Origin: Hamadaea sp.
GTDB lineage: Bacteria > Actinomycetota > Actinomycetes > Mycobacteriales > Micromonosporaceae
Length of the DNA: 64,000 nucleotides
NCBI RefSeq assembly: GCF_013362815.1
Contig: NZ_JABFVK010000065.1
Span: 1-64,000, forward strand
Direction of reading: 5' to 3'
A program made the translations under genes and the position numbers. Positions 1 through 8,137 of this stretch are shown in pieces. The notes under the pieces were generated by a model. That model did no database searches, was not told the origin of the DNA, and saw only the letters and a program-made list of their open reading frames with translations. Numbering within the stretch: position 1 is the stretch's first letter; every line of letters begins with the position of its first letter.

Positions 1-59
1 TATCCCGGGATAACGTCCCCTCAACTCGCGCGGAGGCCGCGTTATCCCGGATAACGCGG
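1..59. repeat. Composite palindromic element, copy 1
   Basis: Positions 1-15 carry the palindrome TATCCCGGGATA followed by ACG, and positions 40-56 carry CGTTATCC-C-GGATAACG, a perfect 8-bp inverted repeat around one central C. The two are about 24 nt apart. The same pair in the same order recurs at 12287-12345. Because both sub-elements share the arm GGATAACG, alternative hairpins can form. The element lies beyond the stop of the minus-strand enoyl-CoA hydratase gene. Its function is unknown; a terminator-like or REP-like role is inference. Confidence 0.75.
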
Positions 60-150
60 CCCGCCCCCGCCTCAACGCGGCCCGCCCTCGCCTCAACGCG
101 GCCGGCCCTCGCCTCAACGCGGCCCGCCCCCGCCCATAACGCGGCCCCGC
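51..150. repeat. 21-bp GC-rich tandem repeat
   Basis: Three consecutive 21-bp units at 71-91, 92-112 and 113-133 begin CTCAACGCGGCC and differ at only two positions. Degenerate partial units flank them at 51-70 and 134-150. The AACGCGG core also occurs at the edge of the palindromic element just upstream, so the array probably arose from that element. It fills the gap downstream of the enoyl-CoA hydratase gene. No coding function is seen. Confidence 0.7.
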
Positions 151-162
151 CCGCGCGGGGCG

Positions 163-936
163 TCAGCGCCCGGTGAACTCCGGCGGGCGCTTGCCCACGA
201 AAGCAGCCATGCCCTCGCGCTTGTCGTCGGTGGCGAAAAGCGCCGCGAACAGCTGCGACTCCCAGGCGAGGCCGCCGGCGAGATCCCGGTCGAGGCCGCC
301 GTCGATCGCCGCCTTCGCCGCCGCGATGGCCTGGGCCGGGCCGCCCACGTACGCGCGGACGAGGTCGATCGCTTCGTCGTAGACCTTGTCGGCGGGGACG
401 ACCCGGTCGGCCAACCCGATGGCGAGCGCTTCGGCGGCGTCCACCATGCGGCCGGTGAAGATGATGTCCTTGGCCTTGGCCGGGCCGATCAACCGGGCCA
501 GGCGCTGCGTACCGCCGGCTCCGGGGATGATGCCCAGCTTGATCTCGGGCTGGCCGAGTTTGGCGTCCTCGGCGACGACTCGCCAGTCGCAGGCCAGCGC
601 CAGTTCGCAGCCGCCGCCGAGGGCGTACCCGGTGATCGCGGCGACGACCGGCTTGGGGATCCGGGCGATGGCGTCGAACGCGCTGCTCAGCGCGCCTGCC
701 CGCTTCGCCATGTCGACGTACGACATGTCGGCCATCTCCTTGATGTCCGCACCCGCCGCGAACACCTTCTCGCCGCCGTAGATCACTGCCGCCCGGATGA
801 TGTCGTCCGCCGTGATCTGCGCCGCGACCGCCCGCAGCTCCTCCTGGACCTGGATGTTCAGCGCGTTCATCGGCGGCCGCTCCAGGCGGATCGTGCCGAT
901 GCCGTCGTTGATCTCCAGGCGTACCAGCTCGCCCAT
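163..936 (-). CDS. Enoyl-CoA hydratase/isomerase family protein
   Basis: A 257-residue crotonase-fold protein, the usual length for the family, expected to hydrate trans-2-enoyl-CoA in cytoplasmic beta-oxidation-type pathways. The oxyanion-hole segment reads FAAGADIKEM (about residues 59-68). Both catalytic glutamates of true hydratases are present: one in GGGCELALACD and one in GQPEIKLGIIPGAGG. This favours hydratase over isomerase or dehalogenase activity. ATG start. The gene stands apart from its neighbours: repeat DNA downstream and a divergent DUF6232 gene upstream. The exact acyl substrate cannot be read from sequence. Confidence 0.9.
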   Translation of the reverse strand: MGELVRLEINDGIGTIRLERPPMNALNIQVQEELRAVAAQITADDIIRAAVIYGGEKVFAAGADIKEMADMSYVDMAKRAGALSSAFDAIARIPKPVVAAITGYALGGGCELALACDWRVVAEDAKLGQPEIKLGIIPGAGGTQRLARLIGPAKAKDIIFTGRMVDAAEALAIGLADRVVPADKVYDEAIDLVRAYVGGPAQAIAAAKAAIDGGLDRDLAGGLAWESQLFAALFATDDKREGMAAFVGKRPPEFTGR

Positions 937-1037
937 TTTTCGTCACCCACTCCGTTGTAAGTCCGTTTCGAGCCGAGCATATGGGGCGCTCGCCGTCGTG
1001 GCGTGCGAGGATGGGTGAACGTTGATGGGGGTCAATC

Positions 1038-1565
1038 TTGATCGTTTACTATCGAGATCGGCACGTGCGGGTCACCTCGGAGGCGCTGTACGTCGGCGAA
1101 TCCCGCATTCCACTGGCCCGGCTGCAATACGTCTGGCATCGCGAAGGCGTGGCCGAGCCCGCGGTACGCCTCCGGGCGACGCACCGCGGCATCATCGGAT
1201 TCGCCCTGATCGTAGGTGCTTTGCTCGCCTTGATCGGCGTGCTCTACGTGTTCGCCGGGGTGATCGGCCACGCCGCCGGCGCCGGCCGAGTGCTGCTGCC
1301 GCTGGCCGGGGTCGTCGCGTTGATCGGCTTCGCCGGGCCGCTGCTGGAGATGGCGCTGCACCGGGTGGACCACAACATAGATCAGGGCCATCAAGTCCAC
1401 GAGATCTGCGCGGTCGTCGACGGTGTCGAACGCCGCCTGATCCGGATCGCCGACACCCACCGGTTCGGCAAGATCTATCGAGCCCTGGAACGGGCGCTCG
1501 AAGACACCGAGGGCGACGCGGTCGAGGCCGCCGAGTTCGCCCAGGGCTCCGAGGACGGCACCTGA
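1038..1565 (+). CDS. DUF6232 family membrane protein
   Basis: A 175-residue protein with an N-terminal beta-rich segment (VYYRDRHVRVTSEALYVG, then RLQYVWHREG) typical of DUF6232. Two hydrophobic helices follow at roughly residues 55-80 and 90-112, then a polar C-terminal part. The start is TTG at 1038, preceded by a purine-rich GATGGGGGT about 7 nt upstream, which fits a ribosome-binding site. It converges with ackA, with only 13 bp between the stops. Function is unknown for the family; a small membrane-associated accessory protein is the most that can be said. Confidence 0.8.
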   Translation: MIVYYRDRHVRVTSEALYVGESRIPLARLQYVWHREGVAEPAVRLRATHRGIIGFALIVGALLALIGVLYVFAGVIGHAAGAGRVLLPLAGVVALIGFAGPLLEMALHRVDHNIDQGHQVHEICAVVDGVERRLIRIADTHRFGKIYRALERALEDTEGDAVEAAEFAQGSEDGT

Positions 1566-1578
1566 GCAGCGCGATTCA

Positions 1579-2676
1579 TCAGTGCGACTCGGCGACCGCC
1601 GCCAAGGTTTGGGTGGCGATCTCCAGTTCCTCCTCGGTCGGGACGACGAGGACCGCGACTTCGGCCCCGTCGGGCGAGATGAACGTCTCCCCGGCCGCGT
1701 TGCGTACGGGGTCGATCTCGATGCCCAGCCGATGCAGGCCGGTGAGGCAGGCTGCCCGGACCAACGACGCGTTCTCCCCGACGCCAGCGGTGAAGGTAAC
1801 GGCGTCGACCGTCCCGAGCTGGGCATAGTACGCCCCCACATAGGACTTGATCCGAGCGCAGTACAAGTCGAACGCCAGCTGCGCGCGCTCGTCGCCACCC
1901 TCGGCCCGGGACAGCACGTCTCGCATGTCGTTGACGCCGCTCAGCCCCTTCAAGCCGGACCGCTGATTGAGCAGCTCGTCCACCTCGTCCAGGCTCATCC
2001 CGCCGACCCGGACCAGGTAGAACACGATCGCCGGGTCGATGTCGCCGGAGCGGGTGCCCATGACCAGCCCGGGCAGCGGAGTGAATCCCATCGAGGTCGC
2101 CACGCTGCGGCCGGCCCGGACGGCGCACGCGCTCGCGCCGTTGCCCAGATGCAAAGTGATCACGTTCGCCTCGGGCTTGCCGAGCAGTTCCCCCGTACGC
2201 CGGGACACGTAGGCGTGCGAGGTGCCGTGGAATCCGTACCGGTGGATGCCGAAGTGCTCGGCGACCTCGGCATCCAGGGCGTACGTGGCGGCCTCGGGTG
2301 GCATCGTGCGGTGGAACGCGGTGTCGAACACCGCCACCTGGGGAACCTCCGGCAGCAGCCGGCGGGCGACTTCGATGCCGGTCAGGTTGGCCGGATTATG
2401 CAGGGGCGCCAACGGGATCAACTCGCGTACCACGGAGATCAGATCGTCGTCGACGAGACTGGGCGCGGAGAAACGCGTACCACCGTGAACCACGCGATGG
2501 CCGACCGCGACGAGCCCGGACAGATCGAGCTGGGCCAGGATGTCGCGCAGCGCGGCCTCGTGATCGGTGACGCGCTCCGTGATGCCTTTCGCGAGCGTCT
2601 CGCCGTCGTCGAAGAGGCGGTATTTCACCGACGACGACCCGCAGTTCAGCACAAGGACCCGCCTGCGGCTGGTCAC
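1579..2676 (-). CDS. ackA: Acetate kinase
   Basis: Interconverts acetyl-phosphate plus ADP and acetate plus ATP in the cytoplasm. Family motifs run in order through the 365 residues: LVLNCGSSSVKY at the N terminus, HRVVHGG, DTAFHRTMP, YGFHGTSHAYVSRR with the catalytic histidine, HLGNGASACAV, GTRSGDIDPA and TFTAGVGENASLVR. It is somewhat shorter than the roughly 400-residue E. coli enzyme. The GTG start overlaps the pta stop by 4 bp (GTGA), so the two are translationally coupled and form the classical Pta-AckA acetate overflow/activation pathway. Confidence 0.97.
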   Translation of the reverse strand: MTSRRRVLVLNCGSSSVKYRLFDDGETLAKGITERVTDHEAALRDILAQLDLSGLVAVGHRVVHGGTRFSAPSLVDDDLISVVRELIPLAPLHNPANLTGIEVARRLLPEVPQVAVFDTAFHRTMPPEAATYALDAEVAEHFGIHRYGFHGTSHAYVSRRTGELLGKPEANVITLHLGNGASACAVRAGRSVATSMGFTPLPGLVMGTRSGDIDPAIVFYLVRVGGMSLDEVDELLNQRSGLKGLSGVNDMRDVLSRAEGGDERAQLAFDLYCARIKSYVGAYYAQLGTVDAVTFTAGVGENASLVRAACLTGLHRLGIEIDPVRNAAGETFISPDGAEVAVLVVPTEEELEIATQTLAAVAESH

Positions 2677-4793
2677 GAGGCCGCCTGGATGGCGGTGATC
2701 GCGACGGTCGAGACGATGTCGCGGACCGTGGCGCCGCGCGACAAGTCGTTGACCGGCTTGCGCAGGCCCTGCATGACCGGGCCGATCGCGACCGCACCCG
2801 CCGAGCGTTGCACCGCTTTGTACGTGTTGTTGCCGGTGTTCAGGTCGGGGAAGATCAGCACGGTGGCGTGCCCGGCGACGTCGCTGCCCGGCATCTTCGT
2901 GGCGGCCACGCTGGGATCGACCGCGGCGTCGTACTGGATCGGGCCCACCACCGGCAGGTCGGGCCGCCGCTTGCGGACCAGCTCGGTGGCGTGCGCGACC
3001 TTGTCGACATCCGCGCCGAACCCGCTGATCCCGGTCGAGTACGAGAGCATCGCGACGCGCGGCTCGACGCCGAACCGCTCAGCCGTCTCCGCGCTGGACA
3101 CCGCGATGTCGGCGAGCTCCTCCGGATTGGGGTCGGGATTGATCGCGCAGTCCCCATACACGAGGACGCGATCGGCCAGGCACATGAAGAACACGCTGGA
3201 CGCGATGGAGACACCCGGCGCGGTCTTGATGATCTCGAAGGCCGGCCGGATCGTGTCGGCGGTCGGATGCACGCAGCCGGACACCATGGCGTCGGCTCGT
3301 CCGCTGTGGACCATCAAGGTGCCGAAGTAGTTCACGTCGCCGACCTGGTCCCAGGCCTTCTCCAAGGTCATGCCCTTGTGCTCGCGCAGCTTCGCGTACG
3401 TCCCGGCGAACTCGGTGCGCCACGGGCTCGCGTTCGGGTCGACGATCCGCGCGCCGCCGTCGTCGAGCCCAAGGTCCAGGCCCAGGTCACGGGCCTTGTC
3501 CCGGACGACGTCCAGCGGACCGAGCAGGGTCAGCTCGCACACGCCACGCCGCAGCAACTGCTCGGCCGCGCGCAGCACCCGCTCCTCGGTGCCCTCGGGC
3601 AGCACGATGTGCCGCAGATCCTCGCGCGCCCGCTCGATCAGCTCGAACTCGAACATCAGCGGCGTCACGCCGTCGGACCGCGTCACATCCAGCCGCGCCG
3701 TCAGCTCCGGAACGTCGACCGCCGCCTCGAACGCGCCGATCGCCGCGGTCACCTTCCGCTGATTCTGCGCAGTCAACGCGCCTTCCAGCCCGGTGAGCCG
3801 GCCGACGGTGTCGAAGCTGTCCTCGCGTACCGAGATCACCGGTACTTCGCCGCGGAATCGGCCGACCAGCGCGACCACCCGCGGATCAGGCTCGATGCCG
3901 AGCGTGAGCACCAGCCCGGAGATCGACGCGAGGCCCGCGAAATGCGCCGCCATCGCCGCGACGATCAGGTCCGACCGGTCCCCCGGCGTCACCACGAGAC
4001 ATCCATCGCCGACGTGGTCCAGGAAAGTCGGCACGGTCGCGCCGCCCACCACGATGTCCAGCACGTCCCGGTCCAGAGCCTGCGGCGAACTGCCGAGCAG
4101 CGGCGTCGCATTCAGCACGCGCACAACCTCCGCGACCGTCGGGGCGCTCACGGCCGCGACGCGCGGAACGGCATACACCGGTGTTCCATCAAGATCATCG
4201 GGTACGCCGGAACGCAGCTCGGGATCGACGCGATTGGCCACGATCGCGACCACTGAATGACCCGCCACGGCCTGCCGGGCGCCCCGGATCGCCGTGTCGA
4301 GGTCGGCCGCATTCCGGCCGTCGCCGTCCACCACCGGCAGCAGTGGTGCGCCCAACTCCCGGGCCAGCCGGATGTTCATGCCCAGCTCGTCGGGGAAGGT
4401 CGGCTCGCCCTCGCCACCGTCCGGCGCACCGAAGTCCGTGCCGACGATGACCACCGCGTCGCAGCCACGCTCCACCTCGTGGAACCGTTCGAGGATCAGC
4501 CCCACCATGGCGTCGAGCTGGCCCCGGGCCAGCATCAACGCCGCCTCGTCATACCGGACGCCGGTCGCGGCCGACGACGACGGCATCCCGTAGTGATCAC
4601 GCAGCAGCGCCACGATCGGGTCGTCGTCGGTCCTCGTGAACGGCCGGAACACCCCGATCCGGCGTACGCGGCGAGACAGCAGCTCCGCCACCCCGAGGGC
4701 AATTGTCGACTTGCCGCCGCCCGCATCCAGGCCGGTCACATATACGCTGCGCGCCACGAGATCGACTCTACTTGGGTACGGCTCGGCGGCCAT
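2673..4793 (-). CDS. pta: Phosphate acetyltransferase, long BioD/DRTGG-type
   Basis: Transfers acetyl between CoA and phosphate. The 706 residues match the long Pta architecture: an N-terminal dethiobiotin-synthetase-like P-loop domain (TGLDAGGGKSTIALG), a middle DRTGG region (about 210-330), and a C-terminal catalytic PTA_PTB domain (about 380-700) with VVGPIQYDAAVDPSVA, MPGSDVAGHATVLIFPDL and NTGNNTYKAVQR. The ATG at 4793 would overlap the upstream DUF2786 gene by 26 bp. An in-frame GTG at 4757 gives a cleaner junction and keeps the P-loop; neither has a strong ribosome-binding site. Coupled to ackA. Confidence 0.95.
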   Translation of the reverse strand: MAAEPYPSRVDLVARSVYVTGLDAGGGKSTIALGVAELLSRRVRRIGVFRPFTRTDDDPIVALLRDHYGMPSSSAATGVRYDEAALMLARGQLDAMVGLILERFHEVERGCDAVVIVGTDFGAPDGGEGEPTFPDELGMNIRLARELGAPLLPVVDGDGRNAADLDTAIRGARQAVAGHSVVAIVANRVDPELRSGVPDDLDGTPVYAVPRVAAVSAPTVAEVVRVLNATPLLGSSPQALDRDVLDIVVGGATVPTFLDHVGDGCLVVTPGDRSDLIVAAMAAHFAGLASISGLVLTLGIEPDPRVVALVGRFRGEVPVISVREDSFDTVGRLTGLEGALTAQNQRKVTAAIGAFEAAVDVPELTARLDVTRSDGVTPLMFEFELIERAREDLRHIVLPEGTEERVLRAAEQLLRRGVCELTLLGPLDVVRDKARDLGLDLGLDDGGARIVDPNASPWRTEFAGTYAKLREHKGMTLEKAWDQVGDVNYFGTLMVHSGRADAMVSGCVHPTADTIRPAFEIIKTAPGVSIASSVFFMCLADRVLVYGDCAINPDPNPEELADIAVSSAETAERFGVEPRVAMLSYSTGISGFGADVDKVAHATELVRKRRPDLPVVGPIQYDAAVDPSVAATKMPGSDVAGHATVLIFPDLNTGNNTYKAVQRSAGAVAIGPVMQGLRKPVNDLSRGATVRDIVSTVAITAIQAAS

Positions 4794-6090
4794 GGAGATC
4801 AGCCCGGTCGGCGGCGGCCCGGCCCTGCGTCCAGCCCTCCCGGTTCGACACCGCGATCGAGTGGGTCTGCAACTGCGGGAAGAGCTCCTGGAACTTCTCG
4901 GTCACCTCGTCGCTGCGCGCCTTCAGCACCGGGAGGAGGGCGTCTGCCCCGACATCCTCGATCGTCTCGTTGACCGCCGTCTCCGTCGCCCCCTGCAGCC
5001 GCTCGCCGATGCGTTGCGCGTACGCGGTGAGGAAGGACTGCCGGAACGACCGGGTGTTGTTGCGCCCGTAGCGATCCTGCTTCGGTCCGGACTGAGTCAT
5101 GGCGGCGACCGCCTGCACGAGCAACGAGGTGAACAGCAACTCGACCGAGTCGAGATCGCCGGGGAACCCGGCGACCGTGCAGAACCCGAAGTACTGCGAC
5201 CACACCGAGCGGCACCCGTTCGCCTCCGACACCGCCTGCAGCAGCAACGTCTTCGGCGCCTCATATGGCGAGTCGATCGAGATCCGCCGTACGCCGGGCT
5301 CGTCCCGGCCGCCCGTGCGCGCCATGAGCAGTGCGACGTCGATGCTGTGCCGGGCCATCAGCTCCTGCGCCTTTGCGGTGTACGCCTCGGCCTCCTCCGG
5401 GAAGGTCGTCGACTCCGCCTTGGCCAGCAGTGCGCGTACCTTGTCCAGCATCTTCTGATCGGCCGCCGCCGACGGACGCGGCGACCCCGGCCGGGCTTCG
5501 CCGGGCAGCGGCCCCGTGAACGGCAAAGGGGGCAGCCGTCGCAAGTGCCAGATCGCCTCGATCACCTGAGCGGCGACTCCGGCGGTGAGGCGTCCGGTGT
5601 ACCCGCCGAGCATGTCCAGCGGCAGCTTGTCCGAGTGCCAGATGACCCGGGCACGGATCGCCTTGAGCTGCTCCTGCCAGCGATCGTCCACGGTCGCGGG
5701 CGCGTACGTCAGCATCTGGGCGGCCATCGCATAGCCGACTAGGGCGGCGTGCTCGATGGTGAGCTCCCGTTTGAGCGACCGGTGCAGCTCGCCCGGCTGC
5801 CAGCCGCGCCGCCACACCGCCACGACCTCGGATTGCAGCACATCGAAAACGACCGTCAGCGCGCTCGCACGCTCGCCCAGTGATCGGATCGATCGGTCCA
5901 CCTCGGCTCGGCGACCGGCGTCGTGGGCATAGATGCCCTCCAGCAGGACGCGCTCCACGATCTCGCGCTGCGAGGGGAGGGGCTTCGTCCCGGCGAACCC
6001 GAACGGGTCACTCGCGGTCGAAGTCTGCCGGTGCGTCTGGTGTGCCGCGCGTTCGCGCGCCTTTCGCTGATCCCGCTTCTTGCTGCTCAC
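4768..6090 (-). CDS. DUF2786 domain-containing protein
   Basis: About 440 residues. A basic N terminus (SSKKRDQRKARERAA) precedes a helical region of unknown function. The DUF2786 helical segment sits near the middle (KMLDKVRALLAKAEST, then EAEAYTAKAQELMARHSI), followed by a mostly polar C-terminal half. A longer frame extends to 6327, but GTG at 6090 is preferred: AGGGGG lies 8 nt upstream and the longer form would overlap the lyase gene. The family's biochemical role is unknown. It sits between the CitE-like gene and pta in one direction and may be co-transcribed with pta-ackA. Confidence 0.8.
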   Translation of the reverse strand: MSSKKRDQRKARERAAHQTHRQTSTASDPFGFAGTKPLPSQREIVERVLLEGIYAHDAGRRAEVDRSIRSLGERASALTVVFDVLQSEVVAVWRRGWQPGELHRSLKRELTIEHAALVGYAMAAQMLTYAPATVDDRWQEQLKAIRARVIWHSDKLPLDMLGGYTGRLTAGVAAQVIEAIWHLRRLPPLPFTGPLPGEARPGSPRPSAAADQKMLDKVRALLAKAESTTFPEEAEAYTAKAQELMARHSIDVALLMARTGGRDEPGVRRISIDSPYEAPKTLLLQAVSEANGCRSVWSQYFGFCTVAGFPGDLDSVELLFTSLLVQAVAAMTQSGPKQDRYGRNNTRSFRQSFLTAYAQRIGERLQGATETAVNETIEDVGADALLPVLKARSDEVTEKFQELFPQLQTHSIAVSNREGWTQGRAAADRADLHGRRAVPK

Positions 6091-6178
6091 GACCCCAACC
6101 CCCTTCGCCACGACAACCCTATCGGGCAGGTCCGACACGCCCAGCCAAGGCGTCCTGGGCCGGGCAGTCGTGTGACGG

Positions 6179-6961
6179 TCAACCGAAGCGGGCGGCCAAT
6201 TCGACCGTACGCCGAGCCGCCGCAACCATTGCGATATCAACGAATCGACCATCTGAAAGGACTGCCGTCCCGGCATCGGGATCGAAGGCGGAAAGTAGTT
6301 CTTCCGCCTTCGCCACTTCCGATCCACTGGGCCGGAACGCCTCGACGATCACGGGAAGCTGCCGGGGGTGGATGGCGGCCCGCCCGAGCAGGCCGAGTCG
6401 CCGGCCCGCGACGCAGGAGGCGGCGAGGCCCGCCAGGTCGGAGACGTGCGGGTAGACCGACATCGCGGGCGGGCCGAGTCCGGCGGCGCGGGCGGCCACC
6501 ACTACCCGTGAGCGCGGCCAGGTCAACCCGGCCTCGTCGGAGACGTGCAGGTCGGCGCTCAGGTCCGCCTCGCCGAGCCCGATGGAGCCGTCCGGGCCGC
6601 AGACGGTGGCGATCTCGAAGGCCGCCTCGACCCCGCGCGCCGACTCGATGAGGGCATGCACCGGCACTCCGGCGACGGCGGCCGCCCGGACCGCCTGTGG
6701 CGTCTCCACCTTCGGGACGCGTATGCCCGACAGCCCCGGCAATCCGGTCAGCGCGTCGAGCTGGTCGAAGGCGGCGATGCGTACCTGCACGGGCACCCCG
6801 TGGGTGGAACCGAGCAGGTCGGTGACCGCGTCGAGCGCGTACGCCTTCCGGCTGGGGGCGACGGCGTCCTCAAGGTCGACGATGACGGTGTCGGCACCGG
6901 AGCCGAGCGCCTTGGCGAAACGCTCGGGCCGGTCGCCGGGGACGTAGAGCCAGGTGAGCAT
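6179..6961 (-). CDS. HpcH/HpaI-family CoA ester lyase (CitE-like)
   Basis: A 260-residue TIM-barrel lyase of the CitE/malyl-CoA lyase family. It begins LTWLYVPGDRPERFAKALG (CoA-binding arginines), with metal/substrate elements VIVDLEDAV, IRVPKVETPQAV, HALIESARGVEAA (metal-binding Glu) and IGLGEADLSADL. The ATG overlaps the CoA-transferase stop by one base (TGATG), so the two are coupled: the transferase would activate an acid to its CoA thioester and this enzyme would cleave it, probably releasing acetyl-CoA and a keto or aldehyde acid. Candidates include citramalyl-, malyl- or citryl-CoA; sequence alone does not decide. A longer frame to 7948 is spurious. Confidence 0.88.
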   Translation of the reverse strand: MLTWLYVPGDRPERFAKALGSGADTVIVDLEDAVAPSRKAYALDAVTDLLGSTHGVPVQVRIAAFDQLDALTGLPGLSGIRVPKVETPQAVRAAAVAGVPVHALIESARGVEAAFEIATVCGPDGSIGLGEADLSADLHVSDEAGLTWPRSRVVVAARAAGLGPPAMSVYPHVSDLAGLAASCVAGRRLGLLGRAAIHPRQLPVIVEAFRPSGSEVAKAEELLSAFDPDAGTAVLSDGRFVDIAMVAAARRTVELAARFG

Positions 6962-8133
6962 CAGACCACTCCTCGTTCGCGCAGGCCGGCGATCTCCTCC
7001 TCGGTCAGCCCGAGTCCGGCCAGGATGGCGTCTGTGTCGGCGCCGTGCGGGCGACCAGCCTCCCGGATCTCGCCCGGGGTGTCGGAGAGCCGGAACGGGA
7101 CGTTCTGCATGATCAGCTCGCCGCCCTCGGCCGTGGGCACGCCGACGAACGTGCCGAGCGCCGCGAGCTGCGGATCCTCGGCGAGCTCGGGGACCTCGTA
7201 GACCGGGCCGATCGCGGCGTCGGCCTCGGCGAAGGCCTTCAGCACGACCGGCCGGGTCCGGGCGGCGATCCAGTCGGCGACCGCCTTGTCGAGCAGGTCG
7301 GCGTGCTGGGCGCGGCCGGCGCCGGTGGCGAACCACGGCTCGTCGACCACCTCGGGCAGCCCCACCAACCGCATCACGCGCTCCGCCACCGAGGTCGCGC
7401 TCGTGGAGACCGCGACCCAATGCCCGTCGGAGCAGCGGTAAGCGTTCCGCGGCGCGTTGTTGGCCGACCGGTTGCCGAGCCGGGGTGAGACGTAGCCGAG
7501 CTCCTTCCACCAGGTGACCTGCGGACCCAGCATCGCCATGATCGGCTCGACCAGCGAGAGGTCGACCACCTGCCCCCGGCCGCTGACATCGCGGGCTCGC
7601 AGGGCGAGTAGGACGGCGTACGCCGCGGACAGCCCGGTCACCGAATCGGCCAGCCCGAACGGCGGCAGCGTCGGCGGCCCGCCCGGTTCCCCGGTGGCCA
7701 TCGCGAACCCCGACATCGCCTCGGCCAGCGTGCCGAACCCGGCGCGGGAAGCCCACGGACCGGTCTGGCCGAACCCGCTGATCCTGGCGATGACCAGGCG
7801 CGGATTCACCTCGAGAAGCACCTCCGGGCCCAGTCCCCACCGTTCGAGGGTGCCCGGACGGAAGTTCTCCACGAGGACGTCGGCGTCGGCGAGGAGCCGC
7901 TTCAGGAGCTCCGCACCCTCCGGTGTGGACAGATTGAGAGTGCCGCAACGCTTGTTCCGCATCAGAACGCGGCCCCAGAGGCCACCCGGCCCGTGCCCAC
8001 GGGCGGTGTCGGGCGCCTTCGGATGCTCGATCTTCACGACCTCCGCGCCGAAGTCACCGAGGAACGCGCCGGCGAGCGGTCCGGCGATCACGGTCGCGAT
8101 CTCGACGACCTTGATCCCGTCGAGTGGCTTCAT
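6961..8133 (-). CDS. CaiB/BaiF-type class III CoA-transferase
   Basis: A 390-residue class III CoA-transferase. It begins LDGIKVVEIATVIAGPLAGA, and the usual catalytic-aspartate region follows (DFGAEVVKIEHP, then ENFRPGTLERWGLGP). Other family segments are GQTGPWASRAGFGTLAEAMSG and GRGQVVDLSLVEPI, giving full length for the family. It would transfer CoA between carboxylic acids. It starts 4 bp after the glycosidase-like gene stop and is coupled to the CitE-like lyase. The donor and acceptor acids are unknown. The tight spacing suggests the same transcript as the ribokinase group. Confidence 0.9.
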   Translation of the reverse strand: MKPLDGIKVVEIATVIAGPLAGAFLGDFGAEVVKIEHPKAPDTARGHGPGGLWGRVLMRNKRCGTLNLSTPEGAELLKRLLADADVLVENFRPGTLERWGLGPEVLLEVNPRLVIARISGFGQTGPWASRAGFGTLAEAMSGFAMATGEPGGPPTLPPFGLADSVTGLSAAYAVLLALRARDVSGRGQVVDLSLVEPIMAMLGPQVTWWKELGYVSPRLGNRSANNAPRNAYRCSDGHWVAVSTSATSVAERVMRLVGLPEVVDEPWFATGAGRAQHADLLDKAVADWIAARTRPVVLKAFAEADAAIGPVYEVPELAEDPQLAALGTFVGVPTAEGGELIMQNVPFRLSDTPGEIREAGRPHGADTDAILAGLGLTEEEIAGLRERGVV

Positions 8134-8137
8134 CCGA

